In this document: in pieces, positions 9,651 through 19,215 of the stretch
Layout of the letters: the number at the start of each line of letters is the position of its first letter
Position numbering within the stretch: position 1 is the stretch's first letter
From: Isotricha intestinalis
Lineage: Eukaryota > Ciliophora > Litostomatea > Vestibuliferida > Isotrichidae
Assembly: GCA_023807065.1 (NCBI GenBank)
Contig: JAJJLU010000456.1
Coordinates: 1-41,132, forward strand
DNA length: 41,132 bases
Direction: 5' to 3'
Translations under genes and position numbers: made by a program
Notes under the pieces: generated by a model
Databases searched by the model: none
The model's input: only the letters and a program-made list of their open reading frames with translations
What the model was told of the DNA's origin: nothing

Positions 9651-10202
9651 AAAAAATATAATAGTTTTAATTAATTTAATTAATATATTTATCTTTTAGA
9701 AATATTAAATCATATATGTTTTTTTATTCATATTAATAATTCTTCAATAATATGTATTGGTATAATTTACATGAAAATTGTAAAATATAGATTTCAAAAA
9801 AATAATAATAAAAATACTATTAAAAGGTAATTTAATTATCAAATAAATATATTTATATTATAAAGTTTAATTAAGAAATATCAAAATATTAAAGTTAAGT
9901 ATTTTTAAAATATGTTACAATCACTAAAAATCTCAATAAAATTTTAAAAAAATAAATAAAAACTATATTTTATAAATAACTATTTTTCATCCCTTTTTTA
10001 TAATAATATAATTACTTAATTCATATTTAAATATTTATTATCATTAATTTAAAAATAATTAATTTTTAATAAAAAGTTTTTCATAATCATTGAATAACTT
10101 ATTATTATTTTAATTTCTTAGTTAATGAAAAAATTATTTTACTTATTTAATATTATTAATTTAAAAAATTAATTTTAAAAATTAATTATTTAATCTTTAA
10201 AA
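9651..10202. other. Intergenic, nothing recognised
   Basis: 552 bp of very AT-rich sequence between two plus-strand genes, the PB1-FW protein and the anoctamin. No open frame, repeat or RNA gene is visible. It must hold the anoctamin promoter. Confidence 0.5.
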
Positions 10203-13025
10203 ATGAGTGATAAAGAAATTGAAATAGGACCTCAAAATATGAGTTTATTAAGAAGAGGAACAAGAAAATTTATTTCTCAAAAAACAATAAAATCAATTCC
10301 AGATGTTTTAAATTCAATGGCAGAAAAAATAATATTATTATATCCAAAAGGAATTTATTCGATTTTTGATACTCCAGAACCTAAAGAAAATGAAGTTTAT
10401 AAAACTTTAATATTTAATACTAATGAGAGATTTTATAAAAAGTTTTATACTAAAATGAAAAAAATTTCAAACACAATTGATACTGGAATACCTTTAAATG
10501 AAATTCCTCAAGATTCAATTTTTAATAATAATATAAAAGAAAATAATAATAATATCATAAATAAATTAAATGAATCAACAAATTCAGATTATTTAAATTC
10601 AAATTATTATAATTCAAATCCAACTCAAAATGAAATATATAATAGAATTCAAGATAATAATCAATTTAGAAATTTAGTAAAAAAAGTTTTAAGTGAAGTT
10701 CAAAAATCAAATGAATTACTTTTAGAAACAGTATTAAATAAATATGCAGAATATAATTCAAATAAATTAAAAGAATCTCATCCAGAATATTTTGAAAAAT
10801 GTACAAAAATATATGTAACATGTAATCCAGATAATACAAATTCAACATATTTACCATATTATGAATTTCATTATGAAGATTTTATTTTAATATTTTGTAG
10901 TGTAATAAGATATTTCACAGGATTAAATATTAAAATAGAAATAAGTGATTCAGCACCAAAAAAAATTTTATTAATAATATATGGAAATGAAGATAATTAT
11001 GAAACTTTTGCAGAATTTTTTGGATTTGAATTACAATTAAAACCTTATGCTTCTAAATATGATATATATGTAAATAAGGAATTAAGGAAAAATAGTTTAA
11101 TGGATTCCAAAAAATCATTAAGTTATGAAGAAAGATTATCATTAAGTAGATTAAATTCATTAGAAATATCTTTAATTACTCAAAAATCAGATTTAAATAA
11201 GTCTTATCAATTTTGGGAATTTTCACAAAATGATCAAACTGCTTTTCCACCTTATATGCCTTTTGAAAAAGTAAAAAAATTAAAATTTAGATCTTATGAA
11301 AGAAATGATAATTACCATGATTGTGAAAATGATCCTGATTTTCATAAAGGAATTAATTCTTGTGATCATGATACTTCTATTTTTAGAAATATTGATAAAT
11401 TAAGATTAATTAATAAAGCTCTTGAATTATTATTTAATAATAATACTTTAATTAAATATAATATTTTATGGATGATTGTTTATAAAAGAAATTATATTTC
11501 TTATGGTGATAAATTATCGACTCAAAGTTTATTTAATGATACAAGTAAAATTTTTTCTAAACATCATGTTTATAGATTAGTTAATACTATTAGAAATTAT
11601 TTTGGAGAATATATTTCTTTTTATTTTCTATGGTGTACTTCATTTTGTAATTGGATGATTTTACCAAGTTTAATTGGTTTTTTAGTTTTTATTGTTGGAG
11701 CAAATCAAGATGAAATTCTACAGAATTATGAAATTAAAACAATTAAAAAATTAACTTTAAATACTTATGATATTTTCCTTATTATTTTATGTATTTTTAT
11801 TACAATTTGGGCAATGTTATTTTTAAAAGTTTGGCGTCAAAATGAACAATTATTTTCTTATTTTTGGGGAATGGAAAATTATGAAAAAATTGAACCTTTA
11901 AATGGTAATTTTACTCCTAATAAAACATATGATTTTTTATTTGGGGAAAGAATAAAAGTTTTTTCTACTGTAAGTTCTAATTTTAGAAGATTTATTTCTT
12001 ATATTGTTTTAGGCATGATGATTATAATTAGATTAGTTAGTGTACATTATATTTATCAAATTAAAAATAAAGAGAAATATTCTCAAAGTTTAAAATGGAA
12101 TATTATTTTTGGTTGCATTACTGGATTAACTTTAAAATTAATGAGTATTTTATATGAATTTATAGCAAAATTATTTTGTGAATGGGAAAATTATGAGAAA
12201 TTATCACAAAAACAAAATGCACTTGCATTAAAATTAATATTATTTGAATTTGTTAATAATTATTCAACTTTATTTTATATTGCATTTTATAAAACTTATT
12301 CAAAACAAAAATGCTTTTATGATAATTGCTTTCAAGAATTAGAAATTCAATTATATTTATTACTTATAATTAATTTTTCATTTAATTTATATGAAATTTT
12401 TTATCCTTTAATAATGTATCAAATAAGATTAAGAAGAATAAACAAACATCCTTTATTCCAACCAAAAAAACATTCAATTGAACATCAAATTTTATCAAAT
12501 GAATGTAATACTTTAATTTATGATTATAATAAAAGATTAATTCTTTTTGGATTTGTTTGTTTATTTTCAGTTGCCGCTCCTTTAACTCCAATTATTTCAT
12601 TAATATTATCTTATTTAGAAATTTATGTTGATGTTTATAAAATATTTAATTTAAATAGAATAGATATTATTGAAGGTGCTAGTGGAATTGATATTTATAA
12701 TAGCATTTTAAAAATGTTTTATTTTATTGGAATGTTAACAAGTGTAGCTTTAATTTTATTTTCTAATCCTCATTTATTAAATTTAAAATATTATGTAGAT
12801 TTTTCTATATTAAAAAATAAGGATTTTATTAATAAATTTATTTTATTTGCAATAATTGAAAATGTTATTTTATTTATAATGAATACTTTTAATTACAATG
12901 ATTTACCTTATTGGTTTAATTATTTAAGTGAATATAAAAGTATTTATACAAAAAAATATTTCAATCGAGATTATAAAAATTTACCACATATGATTTATAC
13001 AGAAGAAAATAAAAATAATGAATAA
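10203..13025 (+). CDS. Anoctamin (TMEM16) family channel/scramblase
   Basis: 940 residues, a normal length for the family. A cytosolic N-terminal region (1-460) is followed by about ten hydrophobic segments from residue 475 to 910. Family signatures: FLKVWRQNEQLFSYFWGM after TM2; EFVNNYSTLFYIAFYK in TM6 (about 678-693) with the Ca-site Asn; YEIFYPLI in TM7 (about 729) with its Glu; and YLEIYVDVYK in TM8 (about 803-812) with the E...D pair. These acidic and Asn positions coordinate Ca2+ in known TMEM16 proteins, so calcium activation is likely. Whether it conducts chloride or scrambles phospholipids cannot be read from the sequence. It lies directly upstream, same strand, of a P4-ATPase lipid flippase. 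Confidence 0.92.
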   Translation: MSDKEIEIGPQNMSLLRRGTRKFISQKTIKSIPDVLNSMAEKIILLYPKGIYSIFDTPEPKENEVYKTLIFNTNERFYKKFYTKMKKISNTIDTGIPLNEIPQDSIFNNNIKENNNNIINKLNESTNSDYLNSNYYNSNPTQNEIYNRIQDNNQFRNLVKKVLSEVQKSNELLLETVLNKYAEYNSNKLKESHPEYFEKCTKIYVTCNPDNTNSTYLPYYEFHYEDFILIFCSVIRYFTGLNIKIEISDSAPKKILLIIYGNEDNYETFAEFFGFELQLKPYASKYDIYVNKELRKNSLMDSKKSLSYEERLSLSRLNSLEISLITQKSDLNKSYQFWEFSQNDQTAFPPYMPFEKVKKLKFRSYERNDNYHDCENDPDFHKGINSCDHDTSIFRNIDKLRLINKALELLFNNNTLIKYNILWMIVYKRNYISYGDKLSTQSLFNDTSKIFSKHHVYRLVNTIRNYFGEYISFYFLWCTSFCNWMILPSLIGFLVFIVGANQDEILQNYEIKTIKKLTLNTYDIFLIILCIFITIWAMLFLKVWRQNEQLFSYFWGMENYEKIEPLNGNFTPNKTYDFLFGERIKVFSTVSSNFRRFISYIVLGMMIIIRLVSVHYIYQIKNKEKYSQSLKWNIIFGCITGLTLKLMSILYEFIAKLFCEWENYEKLSQKQNALALKLILFEFVNNYSTLFYIAFYKTYSKQKCFYDNCFQELEIQLYLLLIINFSFNLYEIFYPLIMYQIRLRRINKHPLFQPKKHSIEHQILSNECNTLIYDYNKRLILFGFVCLFSVAAPLTPIISLILSYLEIYVDVYKIFNLNRIDIIEGASGIDIYNSILKMFYFIGMLTSVALILFSNPHLLNLKYYVDFSILKNKDFINKFILFAIIENVILFIMNTFNYNDLPYWFNYLSEYKSIYTKKYFNRDYKNLPHMIYTEENKNNE

Positions 13026-13061
13026 ATTAATAATATAAACTAAATATTTTTTAAATTTTAC

Positions 13062-13322
13062 TATCCCCATCCCCACATACATTAAACATCATTTATTTTT
13101 TTATTATTTTTTTATTAATATTTAATTTTCTTAATTATTTTTATAATTTTTATTTTTAAAAAAAAAATTTTTATTATTAATTCAAATTATAATGAAAATT
13201 GAGCTTAACTTAAAATAAAAATTTAATATTTAAAAAAAAAAATTTTTAAATTAAAAATATAAATTTTATTAAATAAAAAATAAAAAAACAATTAATATTT
13301 AATGTATGTGGGGATGGGGATA
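13062..13322. repeat. Inverted repeat with telomere-like GGGGATGGGGAT arms
   Basis: The left arm (13062-13086) and right arm (13298-13322) are perfect 25-bp reverse complements, separated by 211 bp of A/T runs. The left arm carries CCCCATCCCC and the right arm GGGGATGGGG, in the same polarity as chromosome telomeres. Outside the two arms the match stops at once. The outermost bases are TA on both sides, as in TA-flanked ciliate internal eliminated sequences or mariner-type elements. It spans nearly the whole gap between the anoctamin and P4-ATPase genes. There is no coding capacity inside. Confidence 0.8.
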
Positions 13323-13339
13323 TTATAAAATAATTATAA

Positions 13340-16300
13340 ATGGAAGAAACAATTACAATAAAAAAAAAGAATGATGATGCAATTATATTTAAAACAAAAT
13401 GTCAAAAATATATTAATAACCAACATGTATCTTCATTTACAAAATGTTTATATTTTCTTTTTCCATTTTTATATTTACAAGATAAAATGTCAAAAAGAGC
13501 AGTTTTAATTCATTCACCTTCAAATAGTTTTTATGGTTATTCAAATAGAGTAGTAAATACAAAATATAATTTTTTATCTTTTACTCCTTTAGTAATATTA
13601 AATCAATTTAGATTTTTTGGAAATCAATTTTATTTAGTAATGACATTAAGTCAATTTATTCCTGTATTAAAAGTTGGTTTTTTATTTTCATATTTAGCTC
13701 CTTTATTAATTGTAATATTTATGACTTTATTAAAAGAATTATTTGATGAGATGAAAAGATATAATCAAGATAAATTAACAAATAATGAAGAATTCACAAA
13801 ATTAATATATGACAAAGAATTTAATTCTTTAAAAAAAATAAAAGTAATATCACAAGATATAAAAATAGGAGATGTATTAATTTTAAAGCAAAATCAAAGA
13901 GCGCCTGGAGATTTAATTATATTAAATAACAAAATAGGAAATAATTTATATATTAGAACAGAACAATTAGACGGAGAAACTGATTGGAAAAATAGGAAAG
14001 TTCCAATTAAATTACAAGGAAAAAACATATTATCTTTATTTAAAGATTATGAAATATTAATTGAATATGAACCTCCAAATAAAAGGATATATGAATTTAA
14101 AGGAAATTTAAGTATGTTAAATTTAGAATCAAATATAGTAGAAAATGATTCATTAAGTTTAGAAAATACAATTTGGGAAAGTACAGTTTTAGCAACCGAA
14201 GAAACAATTGGAGTGATAATATATACTGGAAAAGATACAAGAGCTAAAATGAATTCTACTAAACCAAAATTAAAAATTGGTTTATTTGATTTAGAAATAA
14301 ATTTCTATAATAAATTTCTCTTTGTTATTATGGTCCTTTTAGCTTTTTCAGTAGTATATTTTAAAGAATCTAATTTATATTTTAAATTAATTTGCTTTAT
14401 GAGATTTATTGTTCTTTTCTGTGGAATAATTCCAATAAGCTTAAGAGTAAATTTGGATTTATCAAAAGGGTATTTTTCATATTTAATAAATAATGACAGT
14501 AATATAAGAGGAACTGTTGTTAGAAATTCTTCTTTTCCAGAAGATTTAGGAAGAATATCATATTTATTTAGTGATAAAACAGGAACTTTAACAAAAAATG
14601 AAATGATATTTAAATATTTATCAACAGAATATGAAACTTTAGATGCAAAGACTGATTTAGAAAGAATTAAAAAGATTATAAAAGATAAAAGTAATATTAA
14701 TATATATGAATCAATTAAAACTATGAGTTTATGTCATAATGTTACTCCTATAATTGATAATAAAGGAAATATTAGTTCATATCAAGCTTCTTCACCTGAT
14801 GAAATATCATTAGTTGAATTTGCAGTTGAATGTGGTATTAAATTAATATTTAGAAATGAAAAGGAAATTAAAATAAGTGAAAATGGAGAAATATTTTCAT
14901 ATGAAATTTTAGGTAATTTTCCTTTTTCATCTGAAACAAAAAGAATGGGAATAATATTAAGAGATTTACAAACAAATAAAATAAAATTTTATTTAAAAGG
15001 GGCAGAAAATATTATAGTAAATTTTGTTAAATCAAGTCAAAAAGATCCAATTAATAACAATGCTTTAAATTTAGCTAAAAAAGGTTTAAGAACATTAGTA
15101 TTAACATCAAAAGATATAAATGAAGATTTATATAATAATTTCAAAATAAAATATGAAGAAGCAAAATTAAGTATGTCAAAAAGAGAAGAAAAAATACAAA
15201 GTGTAGTAAATCAATTAGAAAATGAAATGAATTTTTTATGTGTTACAGGAGTCGAAGATTTATTACAAGATAATGTAAAATTAACAATTGAAAATTTAAG
15301 AAAAGGAGGAATTAAAGTTTGGATGTTAACAGGAGATAAAGCAGAAACAGCAAAATGTATTTCAATATCAACCGGATTAAAATCAGATTTTCAAAATATA
15401 TTTTCTATATTATATAATTATGAAAATGGCATATCGAATGAAAATATAATAAATGACATTAAAAATAAATTAAACGCATTCAATCAAAAAATAAAAGAAA
15501 GACCAAATGAATATATATTACTTATTGAAGGTAAAATAATAGAATATTGTTTGAGAAAAGAAATAAGAAAAATATTTTTTTTAACTTCAATGAAATCACA
15601 AAGTGTAATATGTTGTAGATGTTCTCCAACACAAAAGAGTGAAATAGTAAGAAGAATAAAGAAATATCTTAATAAAAACGAAAGAACATGTGCAATTGGA
15701 GATGGAGGAAATGATGTTCCAATGATATTAAAAGCAGATATTGGAATTGGAATAGTAGGAAAAGAAGGTTTACAAGCTTCTTTATCTTCAGATTTTTCAA
15801 TTTTAAAATTTGATATATTAAATAATTTAATACTTTGGTATGGGAGATTAACATATAAAAATTCTGCAAAAATGAGTAATTTTATTATTCATAGAGGATT
15901 AATTATTTCTTTTATTCAATGTATTTTTTCAATTATGTTTTATTATAATGCTGTTGCTTTATATAATGGTTATTTAATTTTAGGTTATTCTACTGTTTAT
16001 ACTATTTTTCCTGCTATGAGTTTATTATTAGATTATGATATTGATTATGATAATGTTATGAAATTTCCTTCTTTATATAGAGGATTATTAAAAGGAAGAG
16101 AATTATCTATCAAAAATTTTCTTGGTTGGACTTGGAAAAGTATTTTTCAAAGTTCTATTATTATGATTGGCTCTATTTATTTATTTCCTGATAATATATT
16201 TTTAAAAATTGTTACTCTTACTTTTACTGAATTAATTTTTGCAGAAATTCTAAATGTTTATTTAGAAATTAGGAAATTTAATTGTATTATTGTTTTAAGT

Positions 16301-16546
16301 TTAATTGGAACTTGTGCTGTTTATTTATTTAGTTTAATTAGTTTGAAAAATTTACTTAATATTTATTCTATTTTTGATTGGGATACTTTTAAATATATTT
16401 TAATTATTGCTTTCTTTTCTTGGTTTCCTATTCAAGTTTTTGATACTTTAGTTAGAGTTTGTTCTACTTCTGAAATAGATAAATATAAAGTTTATGAAAA
16501 TATTGATGAAAGTAAGGAAATGTTGTTACAAAATTTAAATATTTAA
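13340..16546 (+). CDS. P4-ATPase phospholipid flippase, Neo1/ATP9 class
   Basis: 1068 residues with all P-type motifs: actuator loop LDGETDWK (210-217, Glu213); PISLRVNLDLSK in TM4 (from Pro365); phosphorylation site SDKTGTLT with Asp412; and hinge GDGGNDVPMI (Asp788, Asp792). Three details mark the Neo1/ATP9 subgroup rather than other P4-ATPases: Trp after DGETD, PISLRVNLD in TM4, and GDGGND in place of GDGAND. Neo1/ATP9 flippases work without a CDC50 subunit at Golgi and endosome membranes and move PE and PS to the cytosolic leaflet (family knowledge). Two hydrophobic segments lie before the actuator domain and six after the hinge, as expected. The start lies 17 bases after the GGGGAT inverted repeat. 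Confidence 0.93.
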   Translation: MEETITIKKKNDDAIIFKTKCQKYINNQHVSSFTKCLYFLFPFLYLQDKMSKRAVLIHSPSNSFYGYSNRVVNTKYNFLSFTPLVILNQFRFFGNQFYLVMTLSQFIPVLKVGFLFSYLAPLLIVIFMTLLKELFDEMKRYNQDKLTNNEEFTKLIYDKEFNSLKKIKVISQDIKIGDVLILKQNQRAPGDLIILNNKIGNNLYIRTEQLDGETDWKNRKVPIKLQGKNILSLFKDYEILIEYEPPNKRIYEFKGNLSMLNLESNIVENDSLSLENTIWESTVLATEETIGVIIYTGKDTRAKMNSTKPKLKIGLFDLEINFYNKFLFVIMVLLAFSVVYFKESNLYFKLICFMRFIVLFCGIIPISLRVNLDLSKGYFSYLINNDSNIRGTVVRNSSFPEDLGRISYLFSDKTGTLTKNEMIFKYLSTEYETLDAKTDLERIKKIIKDKSNINIYESIKTMSLCHNVTPIIDNKGNISSYQASSPDEISLVEFAVECGIKLIFRNEKEIKISENGEIFSYEILGNFPFSSETKRMGIILRDLQTNKIKFYLKGAENIIVNFVKSSQKDPINNNALNLAKKGLRTLVLTSKDINEDLYNNFKIKYEEAKLSMSKREEKIQSVVNQLENEMNFLCVTGVEDLLQDNVKLTIENLRKGGIKVWMLTGDKAETAKCISISTGLKSDFQNIFSILYNYENGISNENIINDIKNKLNAFNQKIKERPNEYILLIEGKIIEYCLRKEIRKIFFLTSMKSQSVICCRCSPTQKSEIVRRIKKYLNKNERTCAIGDGGNDVPMILKADIGIGIVGKEGLQASLSSDFSILKFDILNNLILWYGRLTYKNSAKMSNFIIHRGLIISFIQCIFSIMFYYNAVALYNGYLILGYSTVYTIFPAMSLLLDYDIDYDNVMKFPSLYRGLLKGRELSIKNFLGWTWKSIFQSSIIMIGSIYLFPDNIFLKIVTLTFTELIFAEILNVYLEIRKFNCIIVLSLIGTCAVYLFSLISLKNLLNIYSIFDWDTFKYILIIAFFSWFPIQVFDTLVRVCSTSEIDKYKVYENIDESKEMLLQNLNI

Positions 16547-17093
16547 ATAATATATTATTTTTAATTTAATTTTGGTAATATCAGTATTTTTTAAGATTCT
16601 TTTTTATATTGTAAAGATATAATAAGGAATAGTAAATATAATGTTAAAAAAGAATTAAATCTTAAAAATTAAAATTTAAGTCAATGTAAACAATTATATT
16701 ACATATAATTATAAAATTACTTTTCTACTTGTTTTATATATTCGAATTAGCTTCATTATTTAATTCTCCTTTATAATAATTATGAAATTTTAGCAATCTT
16801 AATGTAATTCAAGTTTATCAACTTCGATTGTTTGGATTTGTGAATAAAAAAATGGTATTTTTATCCAATTAAATTGTAACTTGGACCATAAATTTGAATT
16901 ATATATAAATTAATTATTTAAATTTAAAAAATAAATAAATTCATTTGAGAGATAAATCATTATATTTGAAATTAAAAAAAAAATTATTTTTTATTTATTG
17001 AGATTTTTTAATCTTTTAATTTAAAAAAAAAAAAATTAATTTAAAAAAAATAAAATTCAAAAAAAACCGTTTATAAAAATGATAGGGTTTAAT
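16547..17093. other. Intergenic, convergent genes
   Basis: 547 bp between the ends of the P4-ATPase (plus) and GLTP (minus) genes. Nothing is recognised apart from the YGGTTTTTTTT element listed at 17058-17069. Confidence 0.5.
17058..17069 (-). terminator. CGGTTTTTTTTG element downstream of GLTP
   Basis: The minus-strand sequence CGGTTTTTTTTG lies 24 nt after the GLTP stop codon and is identical to the element after the kelch gene. A 3'-end or termination role is inferred from position only. Confidence 0.4.
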
Positions 17094-17822
17094 TTACTTA
17101 ATATCAAGCATATTACATTGTTTATAAAAGTCAACTCCAGCTTTCCAAATTTTTTCCAACAAACCAGTGATTTTCAAAATATAATCTTTACCTTCTTTAC
17201 TATTAGCATCAACATTAAAACAAATTTTAACAATATCATCTTTAGTTCCACTAACAGAGAAAAACATAGCAGCCCCAACAGCTTTTCTAACAAGCCAAGT
17301 ATGTCTAGGAGATAAAATTTCATCATATGAGCTTCCCAAAATTTTTTTAACTGAATTTTCTTTAGAATTTAAAATTTTTTTAAAAACAGTAATTAAATAT
17401 TCCATAAACCATAATAATCTTAAAAATATTCTACAAGCAGAATGATAATTTTTATATTCATCATCTTTATGTCCCATTTTAGCATTGTCTTGACCATTTA
17501 ATCTATGAATATCTAATGCTATTTCTTTTCCTAATAATTGTTGTATATTTTCTGCATCTTTATATAAACGAAATTTTCCTCTCATTTGATTTACTTTTTT
17601 TGTTATGTCTGAAAATCCCATTGATAATGCACTTGATATTTTATCAAAAAATTTTGTAAAATCATATATTGGAGATAATGTATAATATGGATCTAAATGT
17701 TCTAAATCTTGAGCTGCTATTGTTAATTTTTCCTCTATTTTTTTTATATCGTAAGGTACTGCTTGATCAAAATTTTTGTCATCTTCTAATAAGGGACGCC
17801 ATGGTTTTTTTGAACTTTCCAT
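17094..17822 (-). CDS. GLTP-fold lipid transfer protein, ceramide-1-phosphate type residues
   Basis: 242 residues, close to the family's usual 200-220. The GLTP fold shows in LSPIYDFTKFFDKI (49-62), the helix SDITKKVNQM (71-80), the RIFLRLLWFMEYL helix (131-143) and HTWLVRKAVGAAMFF (174-188). The headgroup residues fit the phosphate-binding set of human CPTP and plant ACD11 rather than sugar-binding GLTP: Asp72 and Lys76 (spacing D-x3-K), Arg131 and Arg135 (spacing R-x3-R), and His174, 39 residues later. That predicts transfer of ceramide-1-phosphate-like lipids between membranes (inference from residue pattern). There is no signal peptide, so it should be cytosolic. It is convergent with the P4-ATPase gene. 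Confidence 0.85.
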   Translation of the reverse strand: MESSKKPWRPLLEDDKNFDQAVPYDIKKIEEKLTIAAQDLEHLDPYYTLSPIYDFTKFFDKISSALSMGFSDITKKVNQMRGKFRLYKDAENIQQLLGKEIALDIHRLNGQDNAKMGHKDDEYKNYHSACRIFLRLLWFMEYLITVFKKILNSKENSVKKILGSSYDEILSPRHTWLVRKAVGAAMFFSVSGTKDDIVKICFNVDANSKEGKDYILKITGLLEKIWKAGVDFYKQCNMLDIK

Positions 17823-18182
17823 TTTTTTTTGAATTAATTGTATTTATTTTAAGGGTTAATTAATATTTTTGAGATTATTTTGATTTTTATTATTTTCAGT
17901 ATTTTTAGTATATTTTTTTTTATTTTATTTAATTTGGAATAAAATATTTGGATTATTAAGGTATATCAAATTTTTTAATATGTTTTTAAATAATAGTTTT
18001 TTTTTTATTTTCATAAAAAATTTATTTGCTTAAAGTATAAATTTATTTTCTTCTTAAAATTATATCTATAATATAAAAAAAAATCAAATGGAATAAAAAT
18101 AGAATAAATAATTTAAAAAGTCTTATACTAATTAAATTATAAATTTTCAAAAAAAACCAATTGTACTAATTTATAATATATT
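17823..18182. other. Intergenic, tandem minus-strand genes
   Basis: 360 bp between the GLTP start and the Ubl-B-box stop, both minus strand. It must hold the GLTP promoter and the 3' end of the upstream gene. The only structure seen is the YGGTTTTTTTT element at 18148-18159. Confidence 0.5.
18148..18159 (-). terminator. TGGTTTTTTTTG element downstream of the B-box gene
   Basis: The minus-strand sequence TGGTTTTTTTTG is 23 nt after the stop codon, with exactly eight T as in its three relatives in this window. Function unknown. Confidence 0.4.
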
Positions 18183-19082
18183 TTACACAATATTTTCACT
18201 GCAAGATTTTTCAAAATCATTAGTAATACTATTAAAAACTTCATCAACTTCTTCTCTAATTTTTTCATTATTAATTTGAGTATCAGCAATATTTTTATAA
18301 TTCTTTAAATCATTATCAAATTCATTAATTCTAGAAAATTCAATAAGAGGATCATGAATTACTTCTTCATTAATAGCAGCATCTTCTCTTTCTTTAAATA
18401 AACTTTCTTTTAAATTTCTAATTTTTTCATTAACTTCTTTAGAATCTTGAATAGGATTTTCTAAATTAATTATTCCTTCTTTTTTATTTTCAATTAATTC
18501 ACATATTTTATCTAATTTTTCACTTAATATTTTTTTCCATAAAGCAGAATTAACTTCATTATTTTCTAAAGTTTCCAATTTTTTGACTTGCATTTTTAAT
18601 TTATTTAAATCATTTTGTAATACTTGTCTATATAATTCAATATTTTTTGCTATTTCATTTTCTTTAAATAATTGAATAATTCTATGTATATAATGCTTAC
18701 ATTCTTTACTTATTCTACATTCTTTACAAATAAATTTATTACAATCTCTACAATAATAATTTAAAAATTTTTCTTCATCACATTCAACACAAGTTTTTTT
18801 TGGTTTATTTGAATAAATATCTTTTGGAAAATTTTCTTTATCATTTGAACTAACTAATTTAACAGTTACTATATTTTTTACTCCAAAAACTTCTCCTATT
18901 GTTTTATTTTCTATATATGTTAAATCTTGATTTTGATAAAACATTATAAATGGATGATTTATTGGATAAAAGTAACTTACTGCTTTTTCTCTTAATGTAC
19001 TTAAGGTTCTATTTGGAGGTAAATCTAATGTTATTGATTTTTTATAATATTGAATTATAACTTTTATTTTTGATGATGACAT
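18183..19082 (-). CDS. Ubiquitin-like domain plus B-box zinc finger protein
   Basis: 299 residues from the ATG at 19082. Residues 5-78 have the strand-helix-strand pattern of a ubiquitin-like fold. A B-box-type zinc finger follows with Cys98, Cys101, Cys111, Cys114, Cys119, Cys122, Cys128, His130 and His133 as likely ligands. The rest is a coiled coil (about 140-215) and an acidic tail. The B-box plus coiled-coil order recalls TRIM proteins, but there is no RING, so it is probably not an E3 ligase itself; the N-terminal Ubl takes the place of the RING. The function is unknown. It sits in a minus-strand run of four genes between GLTP and the large USP. Confidence 0.65.
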   Translation of the reverse strand: MSSSKIKVIIQYYKKSITLDLPPNRTLSTLREKAVSYFYPINHPFIMFYQNQDLTYIENKTIGEVFGVKNIVTVKLVSSNDKENFPKDIYSNKPKKTCVECDEEKFLNYYCRDCNKFICKECRISKECKHYIHRIIQLFKENEIAKNIELYRQVLQNDLNKLKMQVKKLETLENNEVNSALWKKILSEKLDKICELIENKKEGIINLENPIQDSKEVNEKIRNLKESLFKEREDAAINEEVIHDPLIEFSRINEFDNDLKNYKNIADTQINNEKIREEVDEVFNSITNDFEKSCSENIV

Positions 19083-19176
19083 TTTAAGTTATTTTTAATA
19101 TTTATAAAATTAAAAAAAAAATAATCACTTATATTAATATTTAAAAAAATAAAAATAATATGTTAAATATTGTTTT

Positions 19177-19188
19177 TAAAAAAAACCA
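19177..19188 (-). terminator. TGGTTTTTTTTA element downstream of the coiled-coil gene
   Basis: The minus-strand sequence TGGTTTTTTTTA is 27 nt after the stop codon at 19216. It is the fourth copy of the YGG-T8 element. Confidence 0.35.
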
Positions 19189-19215
19189 AGATTCAATAAT
19201 AAAAAAATAAAAATT

